Translations under genes and position numbers: made by a program
Assembly (NCBI GenBank): GCA_013821605.1
Contig: JACDGP010000024.1
Location: 1-52,178, forward strand
DNA length: 52,178 nucleotides
From: Herpetosiphonaceae bacterium
GTDB taxonomy: Bacteria > Chloroflexota > Chloroflexia > Chloroflexales > Kallotenuaceae
Direction of reading: 5' to 3'
The notes under the pieces: generated by a model
What the model saw: only the letters and a program-made list of their open reading frames with translations
Told to the model about the DNA's origin: nothing
Databases searched by the model: none
In this document: positions 8,295 to 15,088 of the stretch, piece after piece
Numbering within the stretch: the first letter of the stretch is position 1
Layout: each line of letters opens with the position of its first letter

Positions 8295-9016
8295 GGCCAC
8301 GCACTGTTGCCGACGTCGTACGAACAATATTCGATCCTGGAGCAACAGCGCTGTTTATCTTCGGGTCTATCATTCTATCGGTGCTTGGCAACGGAGTATA
8401 CGACTTAGCCAGAGACCGCTTAGGTACAGCACCTAGTACGACTTGGAAAATTGTCCTCGGTTCGTTAGTTATTTTTGTCTTCACAGTCTTTCTCTTACTC
8501 CTATGGTGGCGGACCCGGAAACTGCCGCAGCAAGTATTAGTATCTGATGAGCGGCGTTCCGAGCCACAGCCAGGACTCATTGTTTTAGTCGGACCAGGCG
8601 ACATCGACAAGACACCCGAACAGCCCGCTATTTTGTCACATGTAGAAGAGGTGATGCTACGTTATTGCTGGCTCATAGCTTCTCCAGAAGCAGTCAAAAA
8701 TGGGAAGACCGATCAGTTAGAACGCTTGGTGCGAACCAACAGTGCCGAGCCATATACCATCCCGATCCAAGATGGCTACCAGGCACGGATGGCATACAAG
8801 GCAGTTGAAGAAGCACTTGATCAGGCGCGGCGCTTACTTGGTGACCTGCCGCTGGTTGTGGATATTACTGGAGGCACGAAACCAATGACTGCTGGCGCAG
8901 TTCTCGCATGTCGCGATTACCAAGTACCTGTCGAGTATATGCTGGGTAAATACAACAACGTCGGTGTGCGCGATCCACGTATCGGCTCGCAAGCGGTGAA
9001 AGTCGACCTTGTATAG
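8291..9016 (+). CDS. Membrane-anchored CARF-domain protein (candidate cOA-gated membrane effector)
   Basis: A 241-residue protein whose first 75 residues hold two hydrophobic segments, about 18-37 (ATALFIFGSIILSVLG) and about 53-73 (WKIVLGSLVIFVFTVFLLLL). A soluble domain follows from about residue 93. That domain begins PGLIVLVGPGD and contains VVDITGGTKPMTAGAVLA (189-206), the strand-loop signature of CARF cyclic-nucleotide sensors. No nuclease, protease or deaminase domain is present. Known analogues are Cam1-type CARF membrane proteins, which depolarise the membrane when cOA binds; described Cam1 has one helix, this protein appears to have two. Overlap with cmr6 (ATGA) places it inside the Cmr operon. 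The CARF assignment is strong; membrane-effector function is inferred. Confidence 0.82.
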   Translation: MRPRTVADVVRTIFDPGATALFIFGSIILSVLGNGVYDLARDRLGTAPSTTWKIVLGSLVIFVFTVFLLLLWWRTRKLPQQVLVSDERRSEPQPGLIVLVGPGDIDKTPEQPAILSHVEEVMLRYCWLIASPEAVKNGKTDQLERLVRTNSAEPYTIPIQDGYQARMAYKAVEEALDQARRLLGDLPLVVDITGGTKPMTAGAVLACRDYQVPVEYMLGKYNNVGVRDPRIGSQAVKVDLV

Positions 9017-9030
9017 AGAGAGTTGCGCTC

Positions 9031-10197
9031 ATGACAAAATGTGGACTATTAGTTCTGATCGGTGGGCGTCAAATTCCCAATATCCTGACCGCGCAGTATT
9101 TACAGCCCGACGTCATTCTGCCCGTTGCTTCACACGAAGCGATGCGAGCTAATGGAATATGGGAACGTGTGGCACCTGTGCTCAACCAACTATGCCCCGA
9201 AGGTGTCGCCGCACCGCTCGTCGTGGATGCTTTTGAACTTGAACAAACGTATAGTGGTATTCAAGCCGCGCTCGATAACTATCCAAATACTACATGGATT
9301 TTCAATATCACGTGTGCCACAACGATTATGAGTATCGCTGCTTATAAAGTTGGGCTAGAGCGCGGTGCGACGGTTTGGTATCTTGATACAGCAACACGAC
9401 GCATCACGTCATTGAATGGTACAGCAGGTTCTAAGGAAGTATATCACTTGGGGGTTGCCAATTATCTTACCGTCTATGGTCGGCAAAGTAAAGCCGTCGG
9501 TCCAGATCCATCGCCCCAGCAGCTTGCTTTCGCTCGGCAACTCGCGCAGTATCCTCAATCCGCAATGGCGTTTCGGGAAGCACTACGTACTGCTAAAGCT
9601 AACGTGGGCAAAATAACGCAGTCGCGCAACTTGAATCTACCGAGTGATCCTATGACACCAATATGGTGCGAGGCGGCACAACAGGCCGGGCTTCTAAACG
9701 AATATGTGCTCAACGCCGACGGTGTAATACATTGTCGCTTGCCTGATGGTCGACTTTGGCAATGGATGGATGGGCTATGGCTTGAAATATATGCTTTGGC
9801 AGCAGCGCTAGATGTTGGATGTTTCGATGACTGTTGTTACGGGCTAGTTATTCCAGGTGAGTATGGTACAAATGACCTTGATCTTGCAATTACATATCTA
9901 GCATCGCTGTTGATAGCTGAATGCAAAACTGAGGAACAGCCATTTGAAACAGAGCATCTTGACAAACTCTGTACCAAGGCCAATATGGTTGGCGGCAATT
10001 TTGTTGGCCGTATCTTCATTAGCAGCCAAACTGTTAGTGCCCGCAACCAGCAGCAATACGAGCGTTTCTGCAATCAGGCTCGTGAACGACAGATCGTGGT
10101 CGTAACAGGCGAGGAGTTGCAGGATTTACGTGCCATTCTAGAACGGGAAGCAGGTGTCGATGTACCACGACAATTTCCTACCTATGCACGAGGGTAA
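9031..10197 (+). CDS. card1: Card1/Can2-like CARF nuclease (DUF1887 family)
   Basis: A 388-residue two-domain protein. The N-terminal half (1-150) is a CARF fold: LLVLIGGRQIPNILTAQYL, then TTWIFNITCATTIMSIAAYK with the ligand loop. The C-terminal half carries PD-(D/E)XK nuclease motifs: E252 in GLWLEIYAL, D284 in GTNDLDLAI and E297-x-K299 in LIAECKTE. This layout and length match DUF1887 proteins such as Card1 and Can2, which when bound by cOA cut RNA and/or nick supercoiled or single-stranded DNA. All motif residues are present, so activity is likely. It lies 14 bp after the membrane CARF gene and 4 bp before csx15, so it is probably co-transcribed with the Cmr complex that makes its activator. 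Confidence 0.88.
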   Translation: MTKCGLLVLIGGRQIPNILTAQYLQPDVILPVASHEAMRANGIWERVAPVLNQLCPEGVAAPLVVDAFELEQTYSGIQAALDNYPNTTWIFNITCATTIMSIAAYKVGLERGATVWYLDTATRRITSLNGTAGSKEVYHLGVANYLTVYGRQSKAVGPDPSPQQLAFARQLAQYPQSAMAFREALRTAKANVGKITQSRNLNLPSDPMTPIWCEAAQQAGLLNEYVLNADGVIHCRLPDGRLWQWMDGLWLEIYALAAALDVGCFDDCCYGLVIPGEYGTNDLDLAITYLASLLIAECKTEEQPFETEHLDKLCTKANMVGGNFVGRIFISSQTVSARNQQQYERFCNQARERQIVVVTGEELQDLRAILEREAGVDVPRQFPTYARG

Positions 10198-10201
10198 CCC
10201 A

Positions 10202-10579
10202 ATGCTCCTCCTCAACTTCTCCCATCCCCTCACCGACGAACACCAAGCCCAGCTTGCCGCACTCCTCGGCACATCACCAACGGTACGCGACATACCCGTT
10301 AACATCGACCGCAGTCTCCCCCTCGCCGATGCCGCCTTAGAACTCGTCGCAGCCGCCAACCTATCACCTGTGGAATGGCAGACCGAGCCGCTCCTCATCA
10401 ATCCTCCCGGCCTAGCCCCGCTTGCCCTCGTATTGATCGCCACAATCCATGGCCGCTGTGGTTACTTCCCGCCCATCCTCAATATCCGTCCAATTCTTGA
10501 TTCCCTGCCGCCCCGTTTCGAGATCGCCGAGATCGTCAACCTCCAACCTTTGCGCGACGAAGGCCGCGCCACCCGCTAG
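10202..10579 (+). CDS. csx15: CRISPR-associated protein Csx15, probable cOA ring nuclease
   Basis: A 125-residue protein starting MLLLNFSHPLTDEHQAQLAA, the hallmark opening of Csx15. Later motifs are LLINPPGLAPLALVLIATI and the conserved stretch GRCGYFPPILNIRPI (about residues 83-97). ATG 10202 is chosen because GAGGGT lies about 7 bases upstream and because the family starts there; an earlier in-frame ATG would overlap card1. Csx15 has been proposed to be a ring nuclease that degrades the cOA messenger. That role fits its place directly behind two CARF effectors, but it is family knowledge and not visible in the residues. Codon use is C-ending like cas6, unlike the genes between. Confidence 0.78.
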   Translation: MLLLNFSHPLTDEHQAQLAALLGTSPTVRDIPVNIDRSLPLADAALELVAAANLSPVEWQTEPLLINPPGLAPLALVLIATIHGRCGYFPPILNIRPILDSLPPRFEIAEIVNLQPLRDEGRATR

Positions 10580-10626
10580 CACCTCCAGATTGTCATCAAC
10601 CTGTCATCCAATACGCAGAACTGATG

Positions 10627-10635
10627 TGCTATAAT
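10627..10635 (+). promoter_or_regulatory. Strong extended -10 promoter reading into the 10.64-11.15 kb non-coding region
   Basis: TGC-TATAAT (10627-10635) is a perfect -10 with extended TGN. Transcription would start near 10642, just after csx15, into a region of more than 500 bp without a convincing gene. The product could be a long leader of the zinc-ribbon gene at 11153 or a non-coding RNA. No -35 hexamer is seen at standard spacing (TTGTCA and CTGTCA upstream are too far). Confidence 0.5.
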
Positions 10636-10697
10636 ACGCCTTGTGTTCACCCGTCACCAACCACTCAATCGCCGCCCATCTATACCCTCGTTTCGCT

Positions 10698-10755
10698 CAT
10701 TGTTCCCATTGTTTTGGTTGTTAAATCATTGTTATTGCGTTGATCTTTCATTGTT
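10698..10755. repeat. Four CATTGTT direct motifs in a T-rich segment
   Basis: CATTGTT occurs at 10698, 10707, 10727 and 10749, spaced 9, 20 and 22 bp, so roughly on one face of the helix. The reverse complement AACAATG occurs once more at 10882-10888. No gene is supported here: short frames crossing it have no family features and low-complexity composition. It could be a protein-binding cluster; function unknown. Confidence 0.5.
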
Positions 10756-10917
10756 TTTTGGTCGTCCCAAAGCACAAAGAACAACGAAAATCCTTGATTT
10801 CCATTGCATCCTCCAAAACGCTTTTTCCTTTTGCCATCACCTAAAATCGCTCTTCGAGACGCTTCGAAATCCCCCATTGCGAACAATGGAACAAGCAACC
10901 TGCGCCTCACCGAACTT

Positions 10918-11111
10918 GTACCAAAAAACCACCCTCAGCGTATCAGTACCAAATGTACCAAAGTTGAACGTGTTTGTACCAAAAATGCACCAAAACGTAC
11001 CAAAGCTGAACCTATTTGTACCAAGCAGCGTGTACCACAAATCCCCCGACTGTACCAAAACTGAACGTATTTGTACCAAACGCCATGCTCATTTGCGTAC
11101 CAGAGCGTACC
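10918..11111. repeat. Phased array of eleven GTACC(AAA) motifs
   Basis: GTACC, mostly followed by AAA, begins at 10918, 10946, 10955, 10976, 10997, 11018, 11032, 11052, 11073, 11097 and 11107, with a GCACC variant at 10987. Most spacings are 9-11 or 20-21 bp. Three copies extend to a longer unit with TGAAC between motifs (around 10964, 11007 and 11062). The half-site TTTGTACCAAA is nearly palindromic. The last two motifs overlap the -35/spacer region of the promoter at 11114-11122. This resembles a multi-operator or iteron array rather than CRISPR; there are no equal-length unique spacers. Confidence 0.75.
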
Positions 11112-11113
11112 AT

Positions 11114-11122
11114 TGGTATGAT
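11114..11122 (+). promoter_or_regulatory. Extended -10 promoter of the zinc-ribbon membrane gene
   Basis: TGG-TATGAT (11114-11122) lies directly after the GTACC array. Transcription would start near 11129, leaving a short leader with AGAGG before ATG 11153. GTACC motifs at 11097 and 11107 would cover the -35 and spacer, so a protein bound to the array could control this promoter. Inference from position. Confidence 0.4.
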
Positions 11123-11152
11123 ACGCTCCACACGAGCTAAAGAGGTTGCGCG

Positions 11153-11695
11153 ATGAAGTGTCCTGTATGTGGGACCGAAAATGAAGAGGGGGCCAGCTTT
11201 TGTTTCCGCTGTGGCAGTCCGCTCCAGCCTCAACCGGTCCAGCCCGCCACCGGTCAAACCGTCATGCTAAGCTCTGACCCAACCGCCAGCGGTTCCGCGC
11301 GGACCTACGCCACTCCTTCGACCGCTAACCTGGCCCCCGACCCGCGTTATGGCTCTGATATTGATGCCAACTATTCAATCCCAACCGGCCAACCACAGGC
11401 CTACGTTATGCCGGGCGGCAGCTACATCCCGGTGACCAATACCTCGGCCATCCTGTCACTGGTCATGAGTGTCCTCTCCTACTTTCTATTACCGTTCATT
11501 GGCTCGGTCATCGGCATCATTCTTGGCTACCAGGCGCGCCGCTCGATCCGCGCCTCGAATGGTCGTCAAACCGGCGAGGGCTTGGCCACCGCCGGCATCG
11601 TCATCGGCTGGATCCACATTGCGCTGTTTTTGATCCTAGCGCTTGTCCTCTGCGTCGTCTTCGGCCTACTGGGGAACGCCGCGCGTTTTCGCTAA
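11153..11695 (+). CDS. Zinc-ribbon plus DUF4190-type membrane protein
   Basis: A 180-residue protein. The N terminus is a zinc ribbon with C3-x2-C6 and C17-x2-C20 (KCPVCG...FCFRCG). A Pro/Gln/Thr-rich linker of about 75 residues follows, then two membrane helices: about 102-128 (ILSLVMSVLSYFLLPFIGSV) and about 145-175, separated by a short basic loop GYQARRSIRAS. The linker-helix-GxxARRxI-helix pattern matches DUF4190 domains. The biochemical role of this family is not established. It is monocistronic, convergent with the MFS gene, and preceded by the GTACC operator-like array, which suggests unusual regulation. Confidence 0.75.
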   Translation: MKCPVCGTENEEGASFCFRCGSPLQPQPVQPATGQTVMLSSDPTASGSARTYATPSTANLAPDPRYGSDIDANYSIPTGQPQAYVMPGGSYIPVTNTSAILSLVMSVLSYFLLPFIGSVIGIILGYQARRSIRASNGRQTGEGLATAGIVIGWIHIALFLILALVLCVVFGLLGNAARFR

Positions 11696-11720
11696 CCCCG
11701 CTCTCCGGTAGGACCGACCG

Positions 11721-12938
11721 CTATTTGGTCGAGCGGACATAGCGACAAGCCAGCGCACCGAGCGCCATACATCCCCCGGCGATCAGAAACGGCACCGGTC
11801 GTCCGGCGTGATCATACAGCCAGCCGCCCGCCCCCTGCGCCAGAGCTGCGCCAATGCCCCCGGCAAACGTAAACAAGCCATATCCATTCCCCCGCTCCAC
11901 CGGCGCAGCCTGCGCAACGAGCGCGAAGAGCGCGGGCGTCGCCAAACTTAATCCTAATGCTTCCACACACAGCAACGCTGCCCAGCCTACAATCGAACTC
12001 GTCCACGGCAGCCACAGATAACAGATCACCGGCAGGAGCAGCCCCATCGCCGCTGCTCTCCGGTACCCATGCCGGTCCGCCCAACGCCCGGCAGCACCCG
12101 GCACGCACGCATAAATAATGCCCGGCACCGCGTACACTACGCCGATACCCAGCAATCCTTTGCCAAAGCGCGCATCCAGCAAAATAATTTGGACCGGTGC
12201 CAGCAAGCCATCCGCGATGCCACTAATCGCTGCTACCGCGATCAAAGGAACTAGCACTGCCGGCACATGCAAGCGCAATCGTTGCGTGGGCGCTCGGCGC
12301 GGTAACTCGTGCACCCGCATGGCCATCAGCAGTGCCACCAGCGCGCACAGCGCATTGCCCGCGAAGATCAAATGCAGCAGCGCGAGCTGCGACCAGGGCG
12401 CCGGATACCAGCTGGGCAGCCTTATATAGCGCGTAATCTCGGCTCGCGTGGCCGCGTCAAATAACGCCGTCGCCAGCCCCGTCCACGCCGTCGCCAGCCC
12501 TGCCCCCCACACGCTGATCATCTGGTAACGACCGAAACCCGTCGCTTGGCCGCCCTCATTCCACTCCGCTAGCAGCACCGCCGCCGTCAACCAGACCGCC
12601 GTCGACCCCACCCCTTGCAGCAGCCGGGCGACGACCACCAGTTCAACCGTGCGCGCCAAGGCAAAGGTCGTCAGCGCGGCGACATACATCACCAAGCCGC
12701 CGATCAAGATCGGCCGTCTGGCCACTCGATCCAACAGCGGACCTAAGCCCGCACGCAGCCCCAGTGCCGAGATCGAAAACACGCTAAACAAAAGGCCGAT
12801 CGTTGTAGCATCGGCCCGCAGCGCCTGCCCGAACAACGGCAGCAAAAACTCGAAACTACCCAGTGCCGCCCAACCCCAGAAGCACATCTGCCAAAAGGCC
12901 CGTGGCGGTCCCGTCCGCACCGTCTTCTCACTGATCAA
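11721..12938 (-). CDS. Major facilitator superfamily transporter
   Basis: A 405-residue polytopic protein with about 12 hydrophobic segments. An MFS loop motif between helices 2 and 3 reads GPLLDRVARRPILIGG, and an equivalent GAAGRWADRHGYRRAAAMG occurs in the second half. These fit the drug-efflux/sugar-transporter-like groups of MFS, but the substrate cannot be told. The start is a TTG at 12938; no ATG upstream is in frame, and a later ATG (12887) would remove the first residues before helix 1. It is the last gene of a - strand run and ends 26 bp from the convergent zinc-ribbon gene. Confidence 0.85.
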   Translation of the reverse strand: MISEKTVRTGPPRAFWQMCFWGWAALGSFEFLLPLFGQALRADATTIGLLFSVFSISALGLRAGLGPLLDRVARRPILIGGLVMYVAALTTFALARTVELVVVARLLQGVGSTAVWLTAAVLLAEWNEGGQATGFGRYQMISVWGAGLATAWTGLATALFDAATRAEITRYIRLPSWYPAPWSQLALLHLIFAGNALCALVALLMAMRVHELPRRAPTQRLRLHVPAVLVPLIAVAAISGIADGLLAPVQIILLDARFGKGLLGIGVVYAVPGIIYACVPGAAGRWADRHGYRRAAAMGLLLPVICYLWLPWTSSIVGWAALLCVEALGLSLATPALFALVAQAAPVERGNGYGLFTFAGGIGAALAQGAGGWLYDHAGRPVPFLIAGGCMALGALACRYVRSTK

Positions 12939-12982
12939 ACGTCGTTGCGCCGTTCCATCTCAACTACCACATCCATGCGCTT

Positions 12983-14356
12983 TTACGCCGACCGTCCCGC
13001 CGAGATCCGCAGCAGCAGTCCGATAATCAAAAAGTTAATCAAAATCGACGAGCCTCCATAGGACAGGAACGGCAGCGTCACACCGGTCAGCGGAATCACC
13101 CGCAACACCCCGCCGATAATAATGAACGCCTGAAAGGCGATAATCGACGTCAGCCCAACCGCGAATAGCTGCTCAAAGCCCCGGAACCGCCCATTAAGAC
13201 TCACCGCAATATGGTAGCCCCGGTACATCAGCAAAATAAACAGGAGCAGCACCGCCAGCGCACCTGCCTGCCCCAACTCCTCCCCGACCGCCGCGAAAAT
13301 AAAGTCGGTATGGATCGCCGGTACGATGGTGGGCGAGCCCTGCCCCAGTCCGGTGCCAAACACCCCCCCCGCCGACAGCGCGTACTGCGCCTGCACCTCC
13401 TGATACCCGCTGGTTGCCGCCTGCGCCCACGGATTCAGCCAATCCGCCACCCGTTCCCCAACGCGCGGGATCACCCGGTACAAGCCATACGAGCCACCGG
13501 CAAACGCCAGCATCCCAACGACCACATACCACCCCTTGCCCGTAGCCGCATACAGCATCGCCAGGAAAATGCCAAACAGCAACAGCGCGCTGCCCAGATC
13601 TTTTTGCACGAAAATAAAGACCATGGTCAGCCCCCACATCCCCACCATTGGCACTAGGTGCGGCAGCGGTGGCAACGTAATCCGCCCGATCTGGTAGCCA
13701 TGCGCCACCACCTCGCGGTATTCGTCCAGGTACGATGCCATAAAAATCACCAGCGCCAGCTTCAGCAGCTCCGAGGGCTGGAACTGAAAGACCTTAAGAT
13801 CGATCCACAGCTTCTGATCCTGGCCTGGGGGTCCTTCACCGAACACAAAGGTGATCGCCACCATCAAAAGCACGATCACCATCCAGACCCACCGGTGATT
13901 CTTCAACCAATCCATCAGCGACATCCGCTGCATGCGAATAAACAGCCGGTCCAGCGGTGCTAGTGCCATAAACAGGAGCAATGCCACGCCCATCGTAACA
14001 AACACCGTCTGTTTGTCCGCCACTTTGCCATAACGTGTCAGAAGACCTTGTGCCTTAAAACTGGGCTGGAAGCGCGCCATCAGCAACAACCCCAGCCCCG
14101 CCAAGACCGCCACCAGTGGCAGCAGCAGCTGATCGGCGCGCGGCAAGCGCCACGACAAAATAAAGCTGATCGCCACAAACATCAGCAGCGGCAGGCTCGA
14201 TGGCCACAACAATTGGAGCAGTCCTTGCGCCGTCCGCGTAAAGGCCGATCCGGGCCGTGCTGCGGCAGTTAGTACATAGCCGCTCGCAAAAAACAGCAGC
14301 GCCGTGATCAGCAGTTGCAGCTCGACAAAACGTATCCGCCGCATATTTTGCAACAT
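12983..14356 (-). CDS. FtsW/RodA/SpoVE family peptidoglycan polymerase
   Basis: A 457-residue SEDS-family membrane protein, which polymerises lipid II glycan strands at the division or elongation site together with a class B PBP. The core motifs are KVFQFQPSELLKLALVIF, FVQKDLGSALLLFGIFLAML, the extracellular GTGLGQGSP, FAAVGEELG and GVTLPFLSYGGSS. All are standard, with about ten helices. FtsW and RodA cannot be separated by eye, so no symbol is given. No PBP gene is adjacent; phoU lies 8 bp upstream on the same strand, so a shared transcript is possible. Confidence 0.9.
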   Translation of the reverse strand: MLQNMRRIRFVELQLLITALLFFASGYVLTAAARPGSAFTRTAQGLLQLLWPSSLPLLMFVAISFILSWRLPRADQLLLPLVAVLAGLGLLLMARFQPSFKAQGLLTRYGKVADKQTVFVTMGVALLLFMALAPLDRLFIRMQRMSLMDWLKNHRWVWMVIVLLMVAITFVFGEGPPGQDQKLWIDLKVFQFQPSELLKLALVIFMASYLDEYREVVAHGYQIGRITLPPLPHLVPMVGMWGLTMVFIFVQKDLGSALLLFGIFLAMLYAATGKGWYVVVGMLAFAGGSYGLYRVIPRVGERVADWLNPWAQAATSGYQEVQAQYALSAGGVFGTGLGQGSPTIVPAIHTDFIFAAVGEELGQAGALAVLLLFILLMYRGYHIAVSLNGRFRGFEQLFAVGLTSIIAFQAFIIIGGVLRVIPLTGVTLPFLSYGGSSILINFLIIGLLLRISAGRSA

Positions 14357-14364
14357 CGCCTACC

Positions 14365-15021
14365 CTAATCGTTCAAATCGACCACTTCGCCCGTGACCAG
14401 GAAGACCAGCCGTTCAGCAATATTGGTCGTTCGGTCAGCGACCCGCTCCAAATTATGCGCCACAAAAATCAGATGCAGTGCTCGCTCGATATTCTTGGGA
14501 TCACGCAGCATAAACGACAGTAGCTCATCCTGCACCCGCGTCGTGAGTTGATCGACCTCGGTATCTTGGCTCGCGAGTTGGCGCGCTGCCACCACATCCC
14601 GGCGCACAAACGCATCAACGGCCTCACGCAACATCCGTAGCGCCCGCTCGGCCATATCCGGAATATCGATCAACGGCTTAAGCAGCGGTGCGTTCGCCCC
14701 TCGGATCGTGATTTTGGCAATACCTTCGGCATAATCGCCGATCCGTTCCAGCTCCGACGCAATCGAAATCACGGCACTGATCATCCGCAGATCGGCAGCC
14801 ATCGGTGCTTGCAGTGCAATCAGTAGCAGCGCCTTGTCCTCAAGCGCATACTGGCTACGATCAATCAGGTCATCATCAGCGATCACGCGCCGCGCCTCTT
14901 CAACATCCTGATTCTGGAGCGCGGTTATCGCCCGGCTTACCTGAGATTCGGCCAAACTCGCCAGGCGCAGGAGGTCGTCCTGGAGCCCGCGCAGTTGTTG
15001 GTCATAATGTTCACGCGGCAT
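14365..15021 (-). CDS. phoU: Phosphate signalling/transport regulator PhoU
   Basis: A 218-residue helical protein with two PhoU repeats. It opens MPREHYDQQLRGLQDDLLRL and carries metal-binding-type E/D-rich helices such as ISIASELERIGDYAEGIAK and FVAHNLERVADRTTNIAERL. Such proteins restrain the Pst transporter/PhoR signalling when phosphate is plentiful. The start at 15021 is chosen because AAGGGGGG lies a few bases upstream; the in-frame ATG six codons earlier would translate that ribosome site. No pst or phoR/B genes are in the window, so it acts on partners encoded elsewhere. Confidence 0.92.
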   Translation of the reverse strand: MPREHYDQQLRGLQDDLLRLASLAESQVSRAITALQNQDVEEARRVIADDDLIDRSQYALEDKALLLIALQAPMAADLRMISAVISIASELERIGDYAEGIAKITIRGANAPLLKPLIDIPDMAERALRMLREAVDAFVRRDVVAARQLASQDTEVDQLTTRVQDELLSFMLRDPKNIERALHLIFVAHNLERVADRTTNIAERLVFLVTGEVVDLND

Positions 15022-15088
15022 ACAACCCCCCTTGAGCATCCGCTACGTCCTGGGCCAACGGCGTTGCCTTATTGTAGCGTGTCTTGTC

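Noticed and set aside
10918-11111. CRISPR array
   Set aside because: The repeats are short, degenerate and spaced by 9-28 bp without equal-length unique spacers, so it is not CRISPR despite lying near the cas operon.
10643-11140. 165-codon + frame through the repeat region (and overlapping frames on both strands)
   Set aside because: The protein-like repeats (VPKLNVFVP-type) are just the GTACCAAA array translated; similar low-complexity frames occur in other phases and on the other strand. No ribosome site or family match.
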